The notes under the pieces were generated by a model. The model saw only the letters and a list, made by a program, of their open reading frames with translations, had not been told where the DNA came from and made no database searches. A stretch of 64,000 bases of DNA from Gemmatimonadota bacterium (GTDB lineage Bacteria > Latescibacterota > UBA2968 > UBA8231), in NCBI GenBank assembly GCA_009840005.1, contig VXOR01000103.1, positions 2,727 to 66,726 on the forward strand, written 5' to 3'. The position numbers were made by a program, and so were the translations under genes. This document shows, piece after piece, positions 16,052 through 25,226 of the stretch. The stretch's first letter is position 1. Each line of letters opens with the position of its first letter.

Positions 16052-17002
16052 ATGACGCAAACACAAGCCCTGTCCCTCCTAGACCCGCACAAGTTCCAAG
16101 ACCCCGACGTCACCGCCGACGGAGAGGAGCGAGCTAGCGTAGCGTTGACGCGGCTGGAGACCCTGTGGTTTAACACCGGTACCCTCTGCAATCTGGAGTG
16201 CGTCAACTGCTACATCGAATCGAGCCCACGCAACGACCGTCTAGTATACCTCACGGCAGCAGAAGTGGCAGCCTATCTCGACGAGATCGAGCGCGACCGG
16301 CTGGGCACGCACGAGATCGGCTTCACCGGCGGCGAGCCTTTTATGAATCCCGAAATGCTCGACATGCTCGGAGATGTACTGGAGCGGGGCTTTGAGAGCT
16401 TGGTGCTGACCAACGCCATGCGGCCGATGATGAAGTGCGCCGACGGCCTGCTGCGGCTACGCGAAGCGCACGGCGACCGGCTGACGATCCGCGTCTCCAT
16501 CGACCACTACGATCCAGCGCTGCACGAAGAGGAGCGCGGCGAGCGCTCCTGGGCACCGATGATCGCGGGCTTGCGTTGGCTTTCCGATTGCGGCTTCCGC
16601 TTGACAGCCGCTGGCCGCACGCTCTGGGGCGACGAAGAAAGCGAATTGCGCGCCGGCTTCGCCCGCCTCTTCGCCGACCTTGGCGTCCGCATTGACGCGA
16701 CCAACCCCAGCCAACTCGTGATTTTCCCAGAAATGAATCCCTCCGTCAATGTCCCCGAGATCACTACCGGCTGCTGGGACATTCTCGGCCAGTCGCCCGC
16801 CGACATCATGTGTGCCTCCTCACGCATGGTCGTCAAGCGCAAGGGCGCGGATTCTCCAGTCGTGCTCTCCTGTACCCTACTGCCGTATGACGCGGCCTTT
16901 GAGACGGGCCAGACCCTAGCCGAAGCCTGGGGCCCGGTGAAGCTCAACCACCCGTACTGCGCCCAATTCTGCGTCCTCGGGGGCGCTAGCTGCTCGGTCT
17001 GA
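16052..17002 (+). CDS. Radical SAM protein
   Basis: Radical S-adenosylmethionine enzyme of about 316 residues. The [4Fe-4S] motif CNLECVNC (CxxxCxxC) lies near residue 46, followed by EIGFTGGEPFMNPEML (the GGE motif that binds SAM), then SLVLTNAM and RVSIDHYD. Additional cysteines near the end (PYCAQFCVLGGASC) could bind a second cluster, as in SPASM-like proteins, but the full SPASM pattern is not evident. The ATG at 16052 is chosen for the AGGAGA upstream; the in-frame ATG at 16019 lacks one. It converges on the thiamine pyrophosphokinase gene with the two stop codons adjacent. Confidence 0.85.
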   Translation: MTQTQALSLLDPHKFQDPDVTADGEERASVALTRLETLWFNTGTLCNLECVNCYIESSPRNDRLVYLTAAEVAAYLDEIERDRLGTHEIGFTGGEPFMNPEMLDMLGDVLERGFESLVLTNAMRPMMKCADGLLRLREAHGDRLTIRVSIDHYDPALHEEERGERSWAPMIAGLRWLSDCGFRLTAAGRTLWGDEESELRAGFARLFADLGVRIDATNPSQLVIFPEMNPSVNVPEITTGCWDILGQSPADIMCASSRMVVKRKGADSPVVLSCTLLPYDAAFETGQTLAEAWGPVKLNHPYCAQFCVLGGASCSV

Positions 17003-17671
17003 CTAATCCAGCAACTCAATCTGCCCGGACGCACTCTCCCGCTGCACGCACAACAGCAGATCGCCGCGTTCCACCCTTATCTCGACCGGGTTATCTACTA
17101 CCTCGTTGGAGATACCGTCGCGCACGCCCGGGATGAGGTTCTCGGATCGCAAGGCCCATTTCAGCCCCTCAGTGGTAATGCCTTCCGCTGTGCCGTCGAG
17201 CGGGCACAGGGAAATTTTCTGGCCAATATCGGCGCGGAAGCGAATGCAGCGGTCGATGAGGCGGATATCGCAGTAGTCGTCAACCATTCGCAAGGCGAGG
17301 CGGTCGGCAAAGGTCTTGAGCAGACTCAAATTGCCCAGTAGGTGATCGGTGCGCCGTCCCGTAAAACCGACGAGCACGGCTTCAGTAACGCCCAAGGCGA
17401 CGGCGTGGTTGAGGACTTTTTGACCATCTGTGCCCACATTGCCTTCGGGGTCAACGAGGACGACGCGGTTGGCGGCGAGGGCGGCCTTGCTTTGGCTGCT
17501 AACCGAGTCGAGGTCGCCGACGATGTAATCGGGCGCGTACCCGTACGCCGAGGCGGTATTGGCCCCACCATCAGCGCACAGAATCAGCTCAGCTTCCCGG
17601 GCGCAGGCGGCAAACAATTCTCGGGAAGGCGGCTCGCCATTACCGACGATCAAAGCAGACCGACCGCTCAC
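17003..17671 (-). CDS. thiN: Thiamine pyrophosphokinase
   Basis: Transfers pyrophosphate from ATP to thiamin, giving thiamin diphosphate directly; cytoplasmic salvage enzyme of 222 residues. Signatures are LILCADGGANTA near residue 30, YIVGDLDSV near 49, the GTDGQKVLNHAV helix, GFTGRRTDHLLGNL, and a C-terminal beta domain ending in the family's S-N-E-V pattern (GISNEVV). It begins with GTG only 4 bp after the stop of the TonB-receptor gene, so both lie on one transcript under the upstream TPP riboswitch. That links the receptor to thiamin uptake. Confidence 0.9.
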   Translation of the reverse strand: MSGRSALIVGNGEPPSRELFAACAREAELILCADGGANTASAYGYAPDYIVGDLDSVSSQSKAALAANRVVLVDPEGNVGTDGQKVLNHAVALGVTEAVLVGFTGRRTDHLLGNLSLLKTFADRLALRMVDDYCDIRLIDRCIRFRADIGQKISLCPLDGTAEGITTEGLKWALRSENLIPGVRDGISNEVVDNPVEIRVERGDLLLCVQRESASGQIELLD

Positions 17672-17675
17672 GGCT

Positions 17676-20027
17676 TCAGTTTCCCAAGGAAGAAAACTGC
17701 GTCGTCAGCCGCACGCCGACTTGGCGCGGGTCGCCGTAGGTTTTGTACAGCTTGTCGGCGTAATCCGGCGGCTCTAGGCCAAAGTAGAAGCCCCGCACCC
17801 CGTAGCGCTCGTCGAGCAGGTTGCGGCCCCATAGCTGCACAGACCACGCTTCCCACTCGTAGGCAATGTGGGCGTTGACCAATCGATAAGGCTCTGAGAC
17901 TTGATCGTGACCATCGGAGTAGAAGAATTGGTCCATGCCGATCAGGGCCAGCCGCGCCCCCAAACCCGACGGATGGTGGTATTCGCCGCCTACGCTAAAG
18001 GTGTAGTTGGGGGCGTGGGCTGCGGCCCGATCGCCCAGCGTCACTTCCCCATCTTCCGTGGGGAAGGTATAGGTATCGATGTGGGTAGTAAGCAAGCCTA
18101 CAGAGCCGAAGAGTTCGACTTGAGGCAGGAGGCGGACGGTATGCTCCCATTCCAAGCCACTGTTGCGGCCCTTGACGGCATTGGCCGTGAAGTAGAAAAA
18201 GCTGTTGGGGTCGCCCGGGTCCTGCTGGCTCGACAACTCGACTTGCTGATCCGAGCGCAGAGCGTGGAACAGGGTCAGTCCGATGGAAGAGCGCGGTCCG
18301 CGGACCCGCCAGCCGAGTTCGAAATTGACGATGTACTCGGGGTCGTAGGGACGGTTGTCCGCGGCCAAGTACGGGTGCTGGTTGACCCCCCCAGAGCGGT
18401 AGCCGCGCGAGGCCGAAGCGTATAAGGTATGGCCCAAGCCCCAGTTGTAACTGAGGGCCGCTTTGCCACCGCCCAACCATTGATTGACGGCAAACGCAGT
18501 GCTCGTGCTATCGGCCCCGTAATTCGCTGTCGTTCCCTCATAGGCCGTGTCGTTGCGGTCGAGCCGTGCATTGACTTCCAGCCGCAATTTTTCTCCCATG
18601 GCTAGCCCGTACTGACCGTAAAAGGCTAGGTTGTCGATCTCGTAGCGCCCATTCAGATCCGTAGCGTCGCCGCCGAACAAATAGCCGGCGGCATTGTCTT
18701 CCTCTTCGAGCCGTTTCCAATAGGCTCCCACCACCAGTTCCTCGACCAAAAGCCGGGCCTCCTGGCTCACAACTGTGCGGTCGCGCACATTGCGGTCGAA
18801 AAAGTCGTAGCTCCACCCCTCGACGTCTGGATCGAAGTTGTACGGCGCTTGCAGCCAGTACTCGTCGTTGCCCCAATCACCGTCGAAGCTGTGCTCCAAT
18901 TCGCTGCGCGAAAACGCGGTAATCGCGACCAATTCAGCGCCGCTCGTGCCCAGCCCCCAAGTGCTCTTGAGCGAGGCCCCGGTCGTCTGCTGGCGGTCCT
19001 TGCCCGGCTTGTCGGAATAGGTCGTCAAGTCCTCGTTGTTGTCGGGCACCCAAGCGTCGTACCCATTGTCCATATCGGCCCAAAAGACGGTGCCCAACAC
19101 CTCGGGACCAGCCGCCGGGGTCCAGCCGACCTTGGTGCGCAGCATTTGCTCGCGACGGCCGTTGGTATCGTCGGCGTCGAGAAAAGCATTGCTGCGAAAG
19201 CCGTTGGAACGGCCGTTCTCGTACCCCACGCGCAGCGCCAAATCGCTCCCGACCGGCAGATTCACTGCCCCGGAAAAGCGCCCTAAGCCATCGCTGCCCA
19301 TCTCGGCACTACCCATCCCGGCAAGCTCCTGCTGGGGATCGGCCGAGCGCAAATTGACCAGCCCGGCCAAGGCGTTGGGCCCAAAAATGGTTGACTGGGG
19401 GCCTTTGAAGACTTCGACCTGATCGACGTCAAAGAGCAACCCGGCCGTACCCATGCCGCTCAAGTCAACGTCGTCCATGACGAATCCCACCGAAAAACTG
19501 GGCGGCCCTTCGCCGGCGTAATGGCTGCGCTCGCCAATGCCGCGGATCTGGAAATAGCGCGGCCGGGACGAGCCGCCAGCCCAATTCAAATTGGGCACCG
19601 CATGGGTTGCGTCCTGCAAGTGCCCAGCCCCGCTGGCCCGGGAACGATCCCCCTCTACCACCGTGACGCTGGCGGCCAAGCGGTCGAGCCGCTGGCGCAC
19701 CAAGCCGCCTTCCACCACCACCTCCGGCACTTGCAAAATTGCACGCTCCAAGGCCACGACTAGTGGCAAGACGACCGCCACTCGCGCACTCTGGTAGCCG
19801 ATAAAAGAAATGTCGAGCGAATCACCTAGGGCCGCATCCACTTTGAAGCGGCCCTGAGCATCCGTAGTGGTAGCCCTATCCCCGGCCTGCACATTGGCCC
19901 CCTCCAAGGGGCGGCCCGTGGCTGCATCCAAAACTTGGCCGGGCACTTCCTCAGCCTGCGCCCAGGACAGCGCCGACAGTGTCAATAGACCAGCCAGCAA
20001 ACTAGCCGCCGATAGTGAAATTCTCAT
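17676..20027 (-). CDS. TonB-dependent outer-membrane receptor, predicted thiamin uptake
   Basis: Outer-membrane receptor of about 783 residues. A signal peptide (RISLSAASLLAGLLTLSA then AQA) is followed by a carboxypeptidase-regulatory-like domain (PGQVLDAATGRPLEGANVQ), a plug (GIGERSHYAGEGPPSFSVG, then VEVFKGPQSTIFGPNAL) and a large barrel ending in NLLDERYGVRGFYF and a terminal strand. The ATG at 20027 is chosen because it starts the signal peptide and follows GGGAG; a longer frame to 20180 would run through the terminator and riboswitch. The TPP riboswitch upstream and the kinase downstream make thiamin or a precursor the likely ligand, as reported for related receptor loci in Bacteroidetes. 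Confidence 0.9.
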   Translation of the reverse strand: MRISLSAASLLAGLLTLSALSWAQAEEVPGQVLDAATGRPLEGANVQAGDRATTTDAQGRFKVDAALGDSLDISFIGYQSARVAVVLPLVVALERAILQVPEVVVEGGLVRQRLDRLAASVTVVEGDRSRASGAGHLQDATHAVPNLNWAGGSSRPRYFQIRGIGERSHYAGEGPPSFSVGFVMDDVDLSGMGTAGLLFDVDQVEVFKGPQSTIFGPNALAGLVNLRSADPQQELAGMGSAEMGSDGLGRFSGAVNLPVGSDLALRVGYENGRSNGFRSNAFLDADDTNGRREQMLRTKVGWTPAAGPEVLGTVFWADMDNGYDAWVPDNNEDLTTYSDKPGKDRQQTTGASLKSTWGLGTSGAELVAITAFSRSELEHSFDGDWGNDEYWLQAPYNFDPDVEGWSYDFFDRNVRDRTVVSQEARLLVEELVVGAYWKRLEEEDNAAGYLFGGDATDLNGRYEIDNLAFYGQYGLAMGEKLRLEVNARLDRNDTAYEGTTANYGADSTSTAFAVNQWLGGGKAALSYNWGLGHTLYASASRGYRSGGVNQHPYLAADNRPYDPEYIVNFELGWRVRGPRSSIGLTLFHALRSDQQVELSSQQDPGDPNSFFYFTANAVKGRNSGLEWEHTVRLLPQVELFGSVGLLTTHIDTYTFPTEDGEVTLGDRAAAHAPNYTFSVGGEYHHPSGLGARLALIGMDQFFYSDGHDQVSEPYRLVNAHIAYEWEAWSVQLWGRNLLDERYGVRGFYFGLEPPDYADKLYKTYGDPRQVGVRLTTQFSSLGN

Positions 20028-20077
20028 AGATTTGCTCCCTCGTCTCGCAGTTGCGGAATGACTCCGTCGAGGGGCAT

Positions 20078-20110
20078 AAAAAAACCGCTCGCCCTGGATG
20101 GGCCAGCGGT
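20078..20110 (-). terminator. Rho-independent terminator of the TPP riboswitch
   Basis: On the minus strand ACCGCT-GGCCC pairs with GGGC-GAGCGGT around a short loop and is followed by seven T residues. It sits between the riboswitch aptamer and the receptor start codon, so it is probably the expression platform: ligand binding would favour this hairpin and stop transcription. Confidence 0.8.
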
Positions 20111-20137
20111 GCGTACGCGGTGCGTGCGGCATCCGTT

Positions 20138-20212
20138 TTCCTACGCTGGCACGATCCAGTTCAGGTTCGAAGGGTCTCAATCTCAGGCCCGCTGCCGGGC
20201 CACCCCCAACGG
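20138..20212 (-). promoter_or_regulatory. TPP (THI-element) riboswitch
   Basis: On the minus strand the conserved THI-box elements occur in order: a GGGGTGGCCC-like 5' part, GGGCCTGAGA, GAGACCCTTCGAACCTGA, ACTGGAT, and GTGCCAGCGTAGGAAA. These match the CUGAGA and ACCUGA core that recognises the pyrimidine and the GCCAGCGUAGGGA strand that closes the aptamer. It lies 110 bp upstream of the TonB-receptor start, with a terminator between, so excess thiamin diphosphate should switch off the receptor and kinase genes. Confidence 0.95.
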
Positions 20213-20272
20213 AAGCTATCTACTCAATGTCTTTACAATATAAGACGCGCCCTCACCCGGGGCAATGTGCGC

Positions 20273-21100
20273 TCATAGTTTCGCCCCGCAGGACTCCCGC
20301 ACAATCAGCGGCGATTGCAAAGTTATTTGCCGAGACTCCTGCCCTCCCTCAAACTGTTCCAGCATCAGCTCCATCGCCGCATAGGGCGTGGCCAAGGTCG
20401 TCAGCGCCGGTGTCATGCTCTCCGCCAAGCCTATATCTCCGTTCCCCACCACAGCCACATCCTCGGGCACGCGAATCCCGGCTTCGCGCAGCCCGTGACA
20501 AACGCCGATCGCCGTATAATCGTCTCGGCACACAAGGGCTGTAAACCGGTCGCCGAGCATTTTTCCCTGAAGATACCCTCCTTTCGCATAGATGCCCGAG
20601 GCGGGTGGAAGTTCGTGCACTAGGTCGTGCTTTTGCATCGCTAGTGAGCGCCCCTTGGCCTTGGCTAAAATCGGGCTCGCTCCATTCCAGTCCGGGCCGA
20701 CAAACCCAATTCGCTCGTGCCCCAAGCGGCTCAAATGATTTGTGGCCTCGTAATAACTCGCGGCATCGTCTAGCACGACTCCGCTCAGACTGGCAGTTGG
20801 CCGGTTAAAGGTCACCACTGGCACTCGTCCCCGCACAGTGTTCACTATGCGCTCGGACTCTTTTTTGTCGCCCCGCGTATGAATCAAGAGTCCATCTATG
20901 CCTTGGGATAGCAACTGCTTGATCTCCCTAGTTTGGTCGTCTAGCGGCTCCCGCGACGTCCGACTAGGAGCTATACTTATCAAGACCTGATACTTCTGCT
21001 CGTATGCCGCTCGCAGAATTTGATCGATCTGACGGCCAAACGTCTCGCGGGAAATCTGGTAGGTTAACAGCCCTAGAGTATCTGTCAATTGCGTCGTCAA
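20273..21100 (-). pseudogene. LacI-family repressor copy lacking its DNA-binding domain
   Basis: Closely related to the intact LacI regulator just upstream (shared blocks GIDGLLIHTRGD, LGHERIGFVG, DDYTAIGVCHGLREAGIRVPEDVAVVG), but it begins at residues equal to about 68 of that protein, so the helix-turn-helix is gone. It starts at a TTG without a ribosome binding site, and a short in-frame deletion removes the residues between TLATPY and AMELMLEQ. The ligand-binding domain is otherwise open for 275 codons. It is probably a decaying tandem duplicate; a ligand-binding decoy cannot be excluded. Confidence 0.65.
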
Positions 21101-21197
21101 ATTTTTGAAAAAAGATTATTCACACGTTTGCATAAAACTTTAATGAATATATTCCCCCTTTGCCATCAAGTCAATCACGGTCCGCTTAGCTTTACTG

Positions 21198-22235
21198 CTA
21201 CCTGCGCCCCCCGCAGGATTTCCGGACAATCAGAGACGTTTGCAAAGTTATTTGCCGGGGTGGCCGGGGTGTATCCTGCCCCTCAAGCTGTTCCAGCATC
21301 AGCTCCATTGCCCTCTCGGCAATCTCCTCGTAGGGAGTGGCCAAGGTCGTCAATGGCGGTGTCACAAACGCCGCCACCTCTAGGTTACCGTATCCTACCA
21401 CAGCCACATCTTCGGGCACGCGAATTCCTACTTCTCTTAGCCCACGGCAAACGCCTATGGCCGTATAATCGCTCCGGCACACAAGGGCCGTAAACTGATC
21501 GCCGAGCCTTTTTACTAGGTCATATATCGCTCTTGCCGGATAGGTTCTACCCGGTATGAGTTGGGGGGCCAAGCCGTGTTTTTTCATGGCGAGCAAATAC
21601 CCTTTGCCCTTGGCTGAACCCACGAAGTCCGTGTTCCAGTCCGTGCCGATAAACCCGATCCGTTCATGCCCTAAGCGGATTAAATGCTCTGTCACCTCGC
21701 AAAAACTCATTATCATGTCCACGACGATCCCACTCAAGTCTTTAATCGGGGAGGTAAACGTCACCACCGGTACTCGCTCCGACACAGCGTTCACTATGCG
21801 CTCGGACTCTTCGGCGTCGCCTCGCGTATGAATCAAGAGTCCCTCTATGCCCCGGGAAATTAACTGCCTGATCTGTGTAACTTGGTTTTCCAGTGGAAAC
21901 TCCTGTCGCCGGTTAGTGGCTAGGCCCATCAGGACCTGATATTTCTGTTTGTCAGCCGCTTTCAAAATCTGATCGGCCTGACGAGCAAATGTCTCCCAGA
22001 AAATCTCGTAGGTCAGCAGACCCAAAGTCCCCGTCTTGCCCGTTACAAACCCCTGTGCCATCAAATTGGGACTGTAGTCCAACTCGGCGGCTTTTTGTTG
22101 CACCCGTTTGCGGGTCTGCTCAGCCACCAATGCCGATACCTTCTGATCCTCAGACAGCGCCCGCGAGACCGTTGAATGCGAAATCTGCAACTCCCGGGCA
22201 ATATCTTTGATGGTAGTTTGACTTTTTTGCATCAT
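21198..22235 (-). CDS. LacI-family transcriptional regulator
   Basis: A 345-residue repressor. Residues 6-54 form the helix-turn-helix and hinge (TIKDIARELQISHSTVSRAL then VQQKAAELDYSPNLMAQGF), followed by a periplasmic-binding-protein-like effector domain (GTLGLLTYEIFWETFARQ, GIEGLLIHTRGD, RLGHERIGFIG, VPEDVAVVGYGNLEVAAF). The two adjoining ATG codons at 22235 make the start secure to one codon. The effector is probably a sugar. No sugar-utilisation operon follows; the targets may include the outer-membrane protein gene upstream on the same strand or distant genes. Confidence 0.88.
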   Translation of the reverse strand: MMQKSQTTIKDIARELQISHSTVSRALSEDQKVSALVAEQTRKRVQQKAAELDYSPNLMAQGFVTGKTGTLGLLTYEIFWETFARQADQILKAADKQKYQVLMGLATNRRQEFPLENQVTQIRQLISRGIEGLLIHTRGDAEESERIVNAVSERVPVVTFTSPIKDLSGIVVDMIMSFCEVTEHLIRLGHERIGFIGTDWNTDFVGSAKGKGYLLAMKKHGLAPQLIPGRTYPARAIYDLVKRLGDQFTALVCRSDYTAIGVCRGLREVGIRVPEDVAVVGYGNLEVAAFVTPPLTTLATPYEEIAERAMELMLEQLEGQDTPRPPRQITLQTSLIVRKSCGGRR

Positions 22236-22352
22236 TAATTAATCCTATCGCCAATCGGGCTATATAAGTCGCGCAGGGGCAACGCGCCCACTGCCTCAAA
22301 AGGAACTTCCATCGCTGCTGCTGTCAAGGCACTAGCCGGAGATTGCAGCCGC

Positions 22353-23144
22353 TTAAAACGCGTATTTCAGAATGCCGCCCGCCACGTGGGAATTGTTGTC
22401 TTCTCCTTCGACGTACGTGCGGTAAAACTGCCACCCTAAGTCCAAGTCTATGTTGTTAAAAGGCACCATTACGCCCGCGCGCAGAGTCAACTGAAAATCC
22501 GTTCCGGTGTCGTCTATCTTTTGCGGTAGCAGTTCCGCAAAACCCAATTCCTCCAACGCCCCGATAAAGGCCTGCGTCGGCGCATCCTGTTCGATATCCA
22601 CTTCCACGTTTGATCGCACGATTCCCCCGCCGCCGCCCAAGTAAGGTTTCGCGCCATCGTCGGAACTCATGGCCATCTTTATCGGGCAAACCAGCAGATC
22701 GACCTTCGACTGCAGTACCACTACGTTCCCATCATATCTGAAGCCAGAAGGCAGCTCAAAATTGCTGTTGGAGAATCCTTGCGTCAAAATGGCGGGCAGG
22801 GAAACTCTCAGATCGGCTGGCTGCTTCGACCAAATTCCGGTGAGTTCAAGCGCCGCATAAGTGGAAATTTCTTTTCCCAAAACAGCCGCAAAACCGATTC
22901 CGTAGCCTATTTCCATATCGCCGGCAGCCGACATCTCAACACCGGGAAAGATCGGAGACGCTTCCGGCAAGGTAAAAGACGTTTGATGATGCAAATCTTG
23001 AGCAAAAGGAACGGCCACCATGGTGCCGACGTACATCCTTCTTTTTGCATCACCCGTCTGCGCTAGCCCAGGAACGGCCTGCAGAACGCAGAACGCAGAA
23101 GCAAACACTAAAACGGCAGCAACACTTCCTCTCAAATGCTCCAT
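22353..23144 (-). CDS. Outer-membrane beta-barrel-like protein
   Basis: A 263-residue exported protein with a signal peptide (VAAVLVFASAFCVLQAVPGLAQ). The mature part alternates strands such as RRMYVGTMVAVPFAQ, GYGIGFAAVLGKEISTYAALELTGIW, KPYLGGGGGIVRSNVEVDI and DFQLTLRAGVMVPFNNIDLDLGWQFYR and ends in VAGGILKYAF with a C-terminal aromatic residue, as expected for a small barrel. AAAGGAGAATAAA supports the start; this ribosome binding site is shared with the end of a PhyH relic whose stop codon is one base upstream of the ATG. Function unknown. Confidence 0.78.
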   Translation of the reverse strand: MEHLRGSVAAVLVFASAFCVLQAVPGLAQTGDAKRRMYVGTMVAVPFAQDLHHQTSFTLPEASPIFPGVEMSAAGDMEIGYGIGFAAVLGKEISTYAALELTGIWSKQPADLRVSLPAILTQGFSNSNFELPSGFRYDGNVVVLQSKVDLLVCPIKMAMSSDDGAKPYLGGGGGIVRSNVEVDIEQDAPTQAFIGALEELGFAELLPQKIDDTGTDFQLTLRAGVMVPFNNIDLDLGWQFYRTYVEGEDNNSHVAGGILKYAF

Positions 23145-23145
23145 T

Positions 23146-23425
23146 TTATTCTCCTTTGACTGCGGTCACGGTCTCCCAGTGCCGCTGAGTAGCGGCTGCG
23201 ACTTCGGAGTCGTCCCATTTTTCTATAAGAGGGCACTGGTCAGCGGGCCAGTCAGATAGGACGTACGTATTGGCGGCAGCCACGTACGCGTAGATGAGCG
23301 ACCAACGCGGCTGCAAGCTGAGGTTTGGCGCTGAGGCATGCAAGGTGTTGCCGTGAAAGGAGGATGAGGTAGCCGGCCTCGTCAAACTGGCGAATCTGTT
23401 CGGCACTCAGGGTGAGATCGGTCAT
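23146..23425 (-). pseudogene. PhyH-family dioxygenase relic with internal deletion
   Basis: The 5' end reads TDLTLSAEQIRQFDEAGYLIL, a typical PhyH N-terminus, and then jumps with a frame change to FHGNTLHASAPNLSLQPRWS and a normal PhyH C-terminal tail ending at the TAA of 23146-23148. Roughly 200 residues, including the HxD iron site, are missing. The C-terminal frame is still open, so the deletion is probably recent. Confidence 0.85.
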
Positions 23426-23710
23426 AGTTTCCCTCTGTCTCGACACAGGCGAAGTGCGCCTCCGGTCCATCAGTAACGCATGGGCATAAGTGATAATCTG
23501 TCAAAATGGTGAAATGGTGCGCAAGACTTATGGTCAACCCTCCGCGATAGTTGACGGGCTGACTTTCTTGGCGTAAAATCGAGCATCCATCGGCCACGCG
23601 CTTGCGACTGAGGCTTGTCCTCATCGGTCAGTTCGGCTTAGATCAACCCGTTGCGGATCGCCTAGCCGGGCAGTTCAAAGCACTAAGTTGAATTTTTGCG
23701 AGTCAGCGAC
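23426..23710. other. Intergenic region between PhyH relic and RND operon
   Basis: These 285 bp separate divergent units. I see no convincing protein, RNA or terminator. It should contain the promoter of the efflux operon (plus strand) and possibly that of the PhyH relic and barrel gene, but no pair of -35 and -10 boxes stands out. Confidence 0.5.
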
Positions 23711-25220
23711 ATGCCAATCAGACTGCTGCTTCCGGTAATCGTCAGCTCGCTCATCTCCGCTTGTTCTGAAGTCCCCCCCGATTGCCGAATCGGTTGCGGA
23801 GTTACCCGACGAGTTTGCCGGTAGTGAGGTTCCCGGCTCATACGAGCCGCTGGAGTGGTGGAGGACATTCGCCGACCCGGTGCTCGACCAAGTAATCGAA
23901 GCGGTGCTGGCCTCAAACTTCGACCTAGCCGAGGCGGTCGCCCGGGTCGATCAGGCCAAGGCGCGGGAACGCATCGCCAAATCCTCGGCGTTTCCACTGC
24001 TTCAGCCTTCGGTTGATGTCAATGATTTCGATACCCCTACCAATGCGGGTATCGGTGCGCAATTGGACGAATTGGGGCTGGGTTCCGCTACAGATAGCGC
24101 AATCGGCATCGCGCTCCCCGACCGGCTCGGCCTTACTACCTACAACATCGGCGCGGAATTCGCCTACGAACTCGACTTCTGGGGCCGCAATCGCAACGAC
24201 GCGCACGCCGCCGGAGCCGAGCGACTGGCTTCGGAAGCGGACTACCTGACGGCCCGCATGGGGGTGCTGGCCGAAACCGTGCGGACCTACCTAGAGATCG
24301 CCAACCTGCGCCACCAACAGAGGCTAGCAGGCGAAATCGTGGAAGTCTTTCAGCAGCGGCAGTCGTTGGCTGATTCTCTTTACGACCGCGGGCTGACTGA
24401 TACGCGCGGCCTCTTTACGGCGCGACGCAATCTGCGCAATACGCAAGCCGAGTTGCCGCAAATCGAAGCGCTGCTAGCAGATGCGGAGGGGCGACTCTGG
24501 GTGCTTTTGGGCGGTTACCGCGCTGACCGCGCGGATTTGCTGCCCGATTCCCTAGCATCTTCCGCAGCCCTCGACCCCGTTCCAACCGGCATTCCCGCCG
24601 ATCTCTTGGTACAACGGCCTGACGTCAGCGCAGCAAGGCAGCGGGTGGCAGCGGCCCGCTACACCGTTGGTGCCCGCCGTGCGGATTTGCTGCCGAAACT
24701 GTCCCTGTCCGGTGCCATCGGGCTGCAAAGTACGGAAGCGGGAGAGTTATTCGATCCTGAGCAATGGTTCCGGAATCTGAGCCTGAACCTGCTCGGCCCG
24801 GTATTCCAAGGCTCGCGGCTGCGTAGCAATGTTGCGCTTGCCGAAGCTAGATTGAATGAAGCGGCCGCCGCCTTCGGGCGTTCCGTGGTAACCGCGGTCA
24901 ACGAGGTTGAGGCCGCCCTTGTGGGGCTGGAGGCCAGCCGCCGCCGTCATGCGTTGCTCGCTTCGCAGGCGGAAGAGGCGCAGGCGGAAGCTGCGTTGCA
25001 GGAGCAGCGGTATGTCTCTGGCGTGGGTGACTACGAGTCTTTCCTGACGGCGACGCACACCTTCCTAGGGACGCAATCCGTACTGGCGACGGCAGCGCGC
25101 GATCTGGGGTATGCGCGTCTTGCGCTGCACCGCGCCCTAGGCGGTGCGTGGACCGCCAACGCAAGGGAAGCCCTCCAACAGAGGCCCCAGTCGAGTATTC
25201 TTTCGACCTCCACGGAGTAA
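23711..25220 (+). pseudogene. RND outer-membrane factor lipoprotein (NodT/TolC type), frameshifted in a C7 run
   Basis: Outer-membrane channel of the RND pump. The long open frame from 23880 contains the two outer-membrane efflux repeats (NIGAEFAYELDFWGRNR, then PADLLVQRPDVSAARQ and LSLSGAIGLQS) but starts inside the protein. The missing start lies in another frame at 23711, PIRLLLPVIVSSLISACSEV, a lipoprotein signal with the lipobox ISAC. The two join if one C of the seven at 23773-23779 is removed, giving SEVPPIAESVAELPDEF. It may be an assembly error, a phase-variable switch, or a true mutation; the rest of the gene shows no decay, so the protein is probably functional in some cells. Confidence 0.85.
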
Positions 25221-25226
25221 ATCGCC

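Noticed and set aside
20028..20180. N-terminal extension of the TonB-receptor frame
   Set aside because: The extension would translate the riboswitch terminator and part of the leader; the signal peptide begins at 20027.
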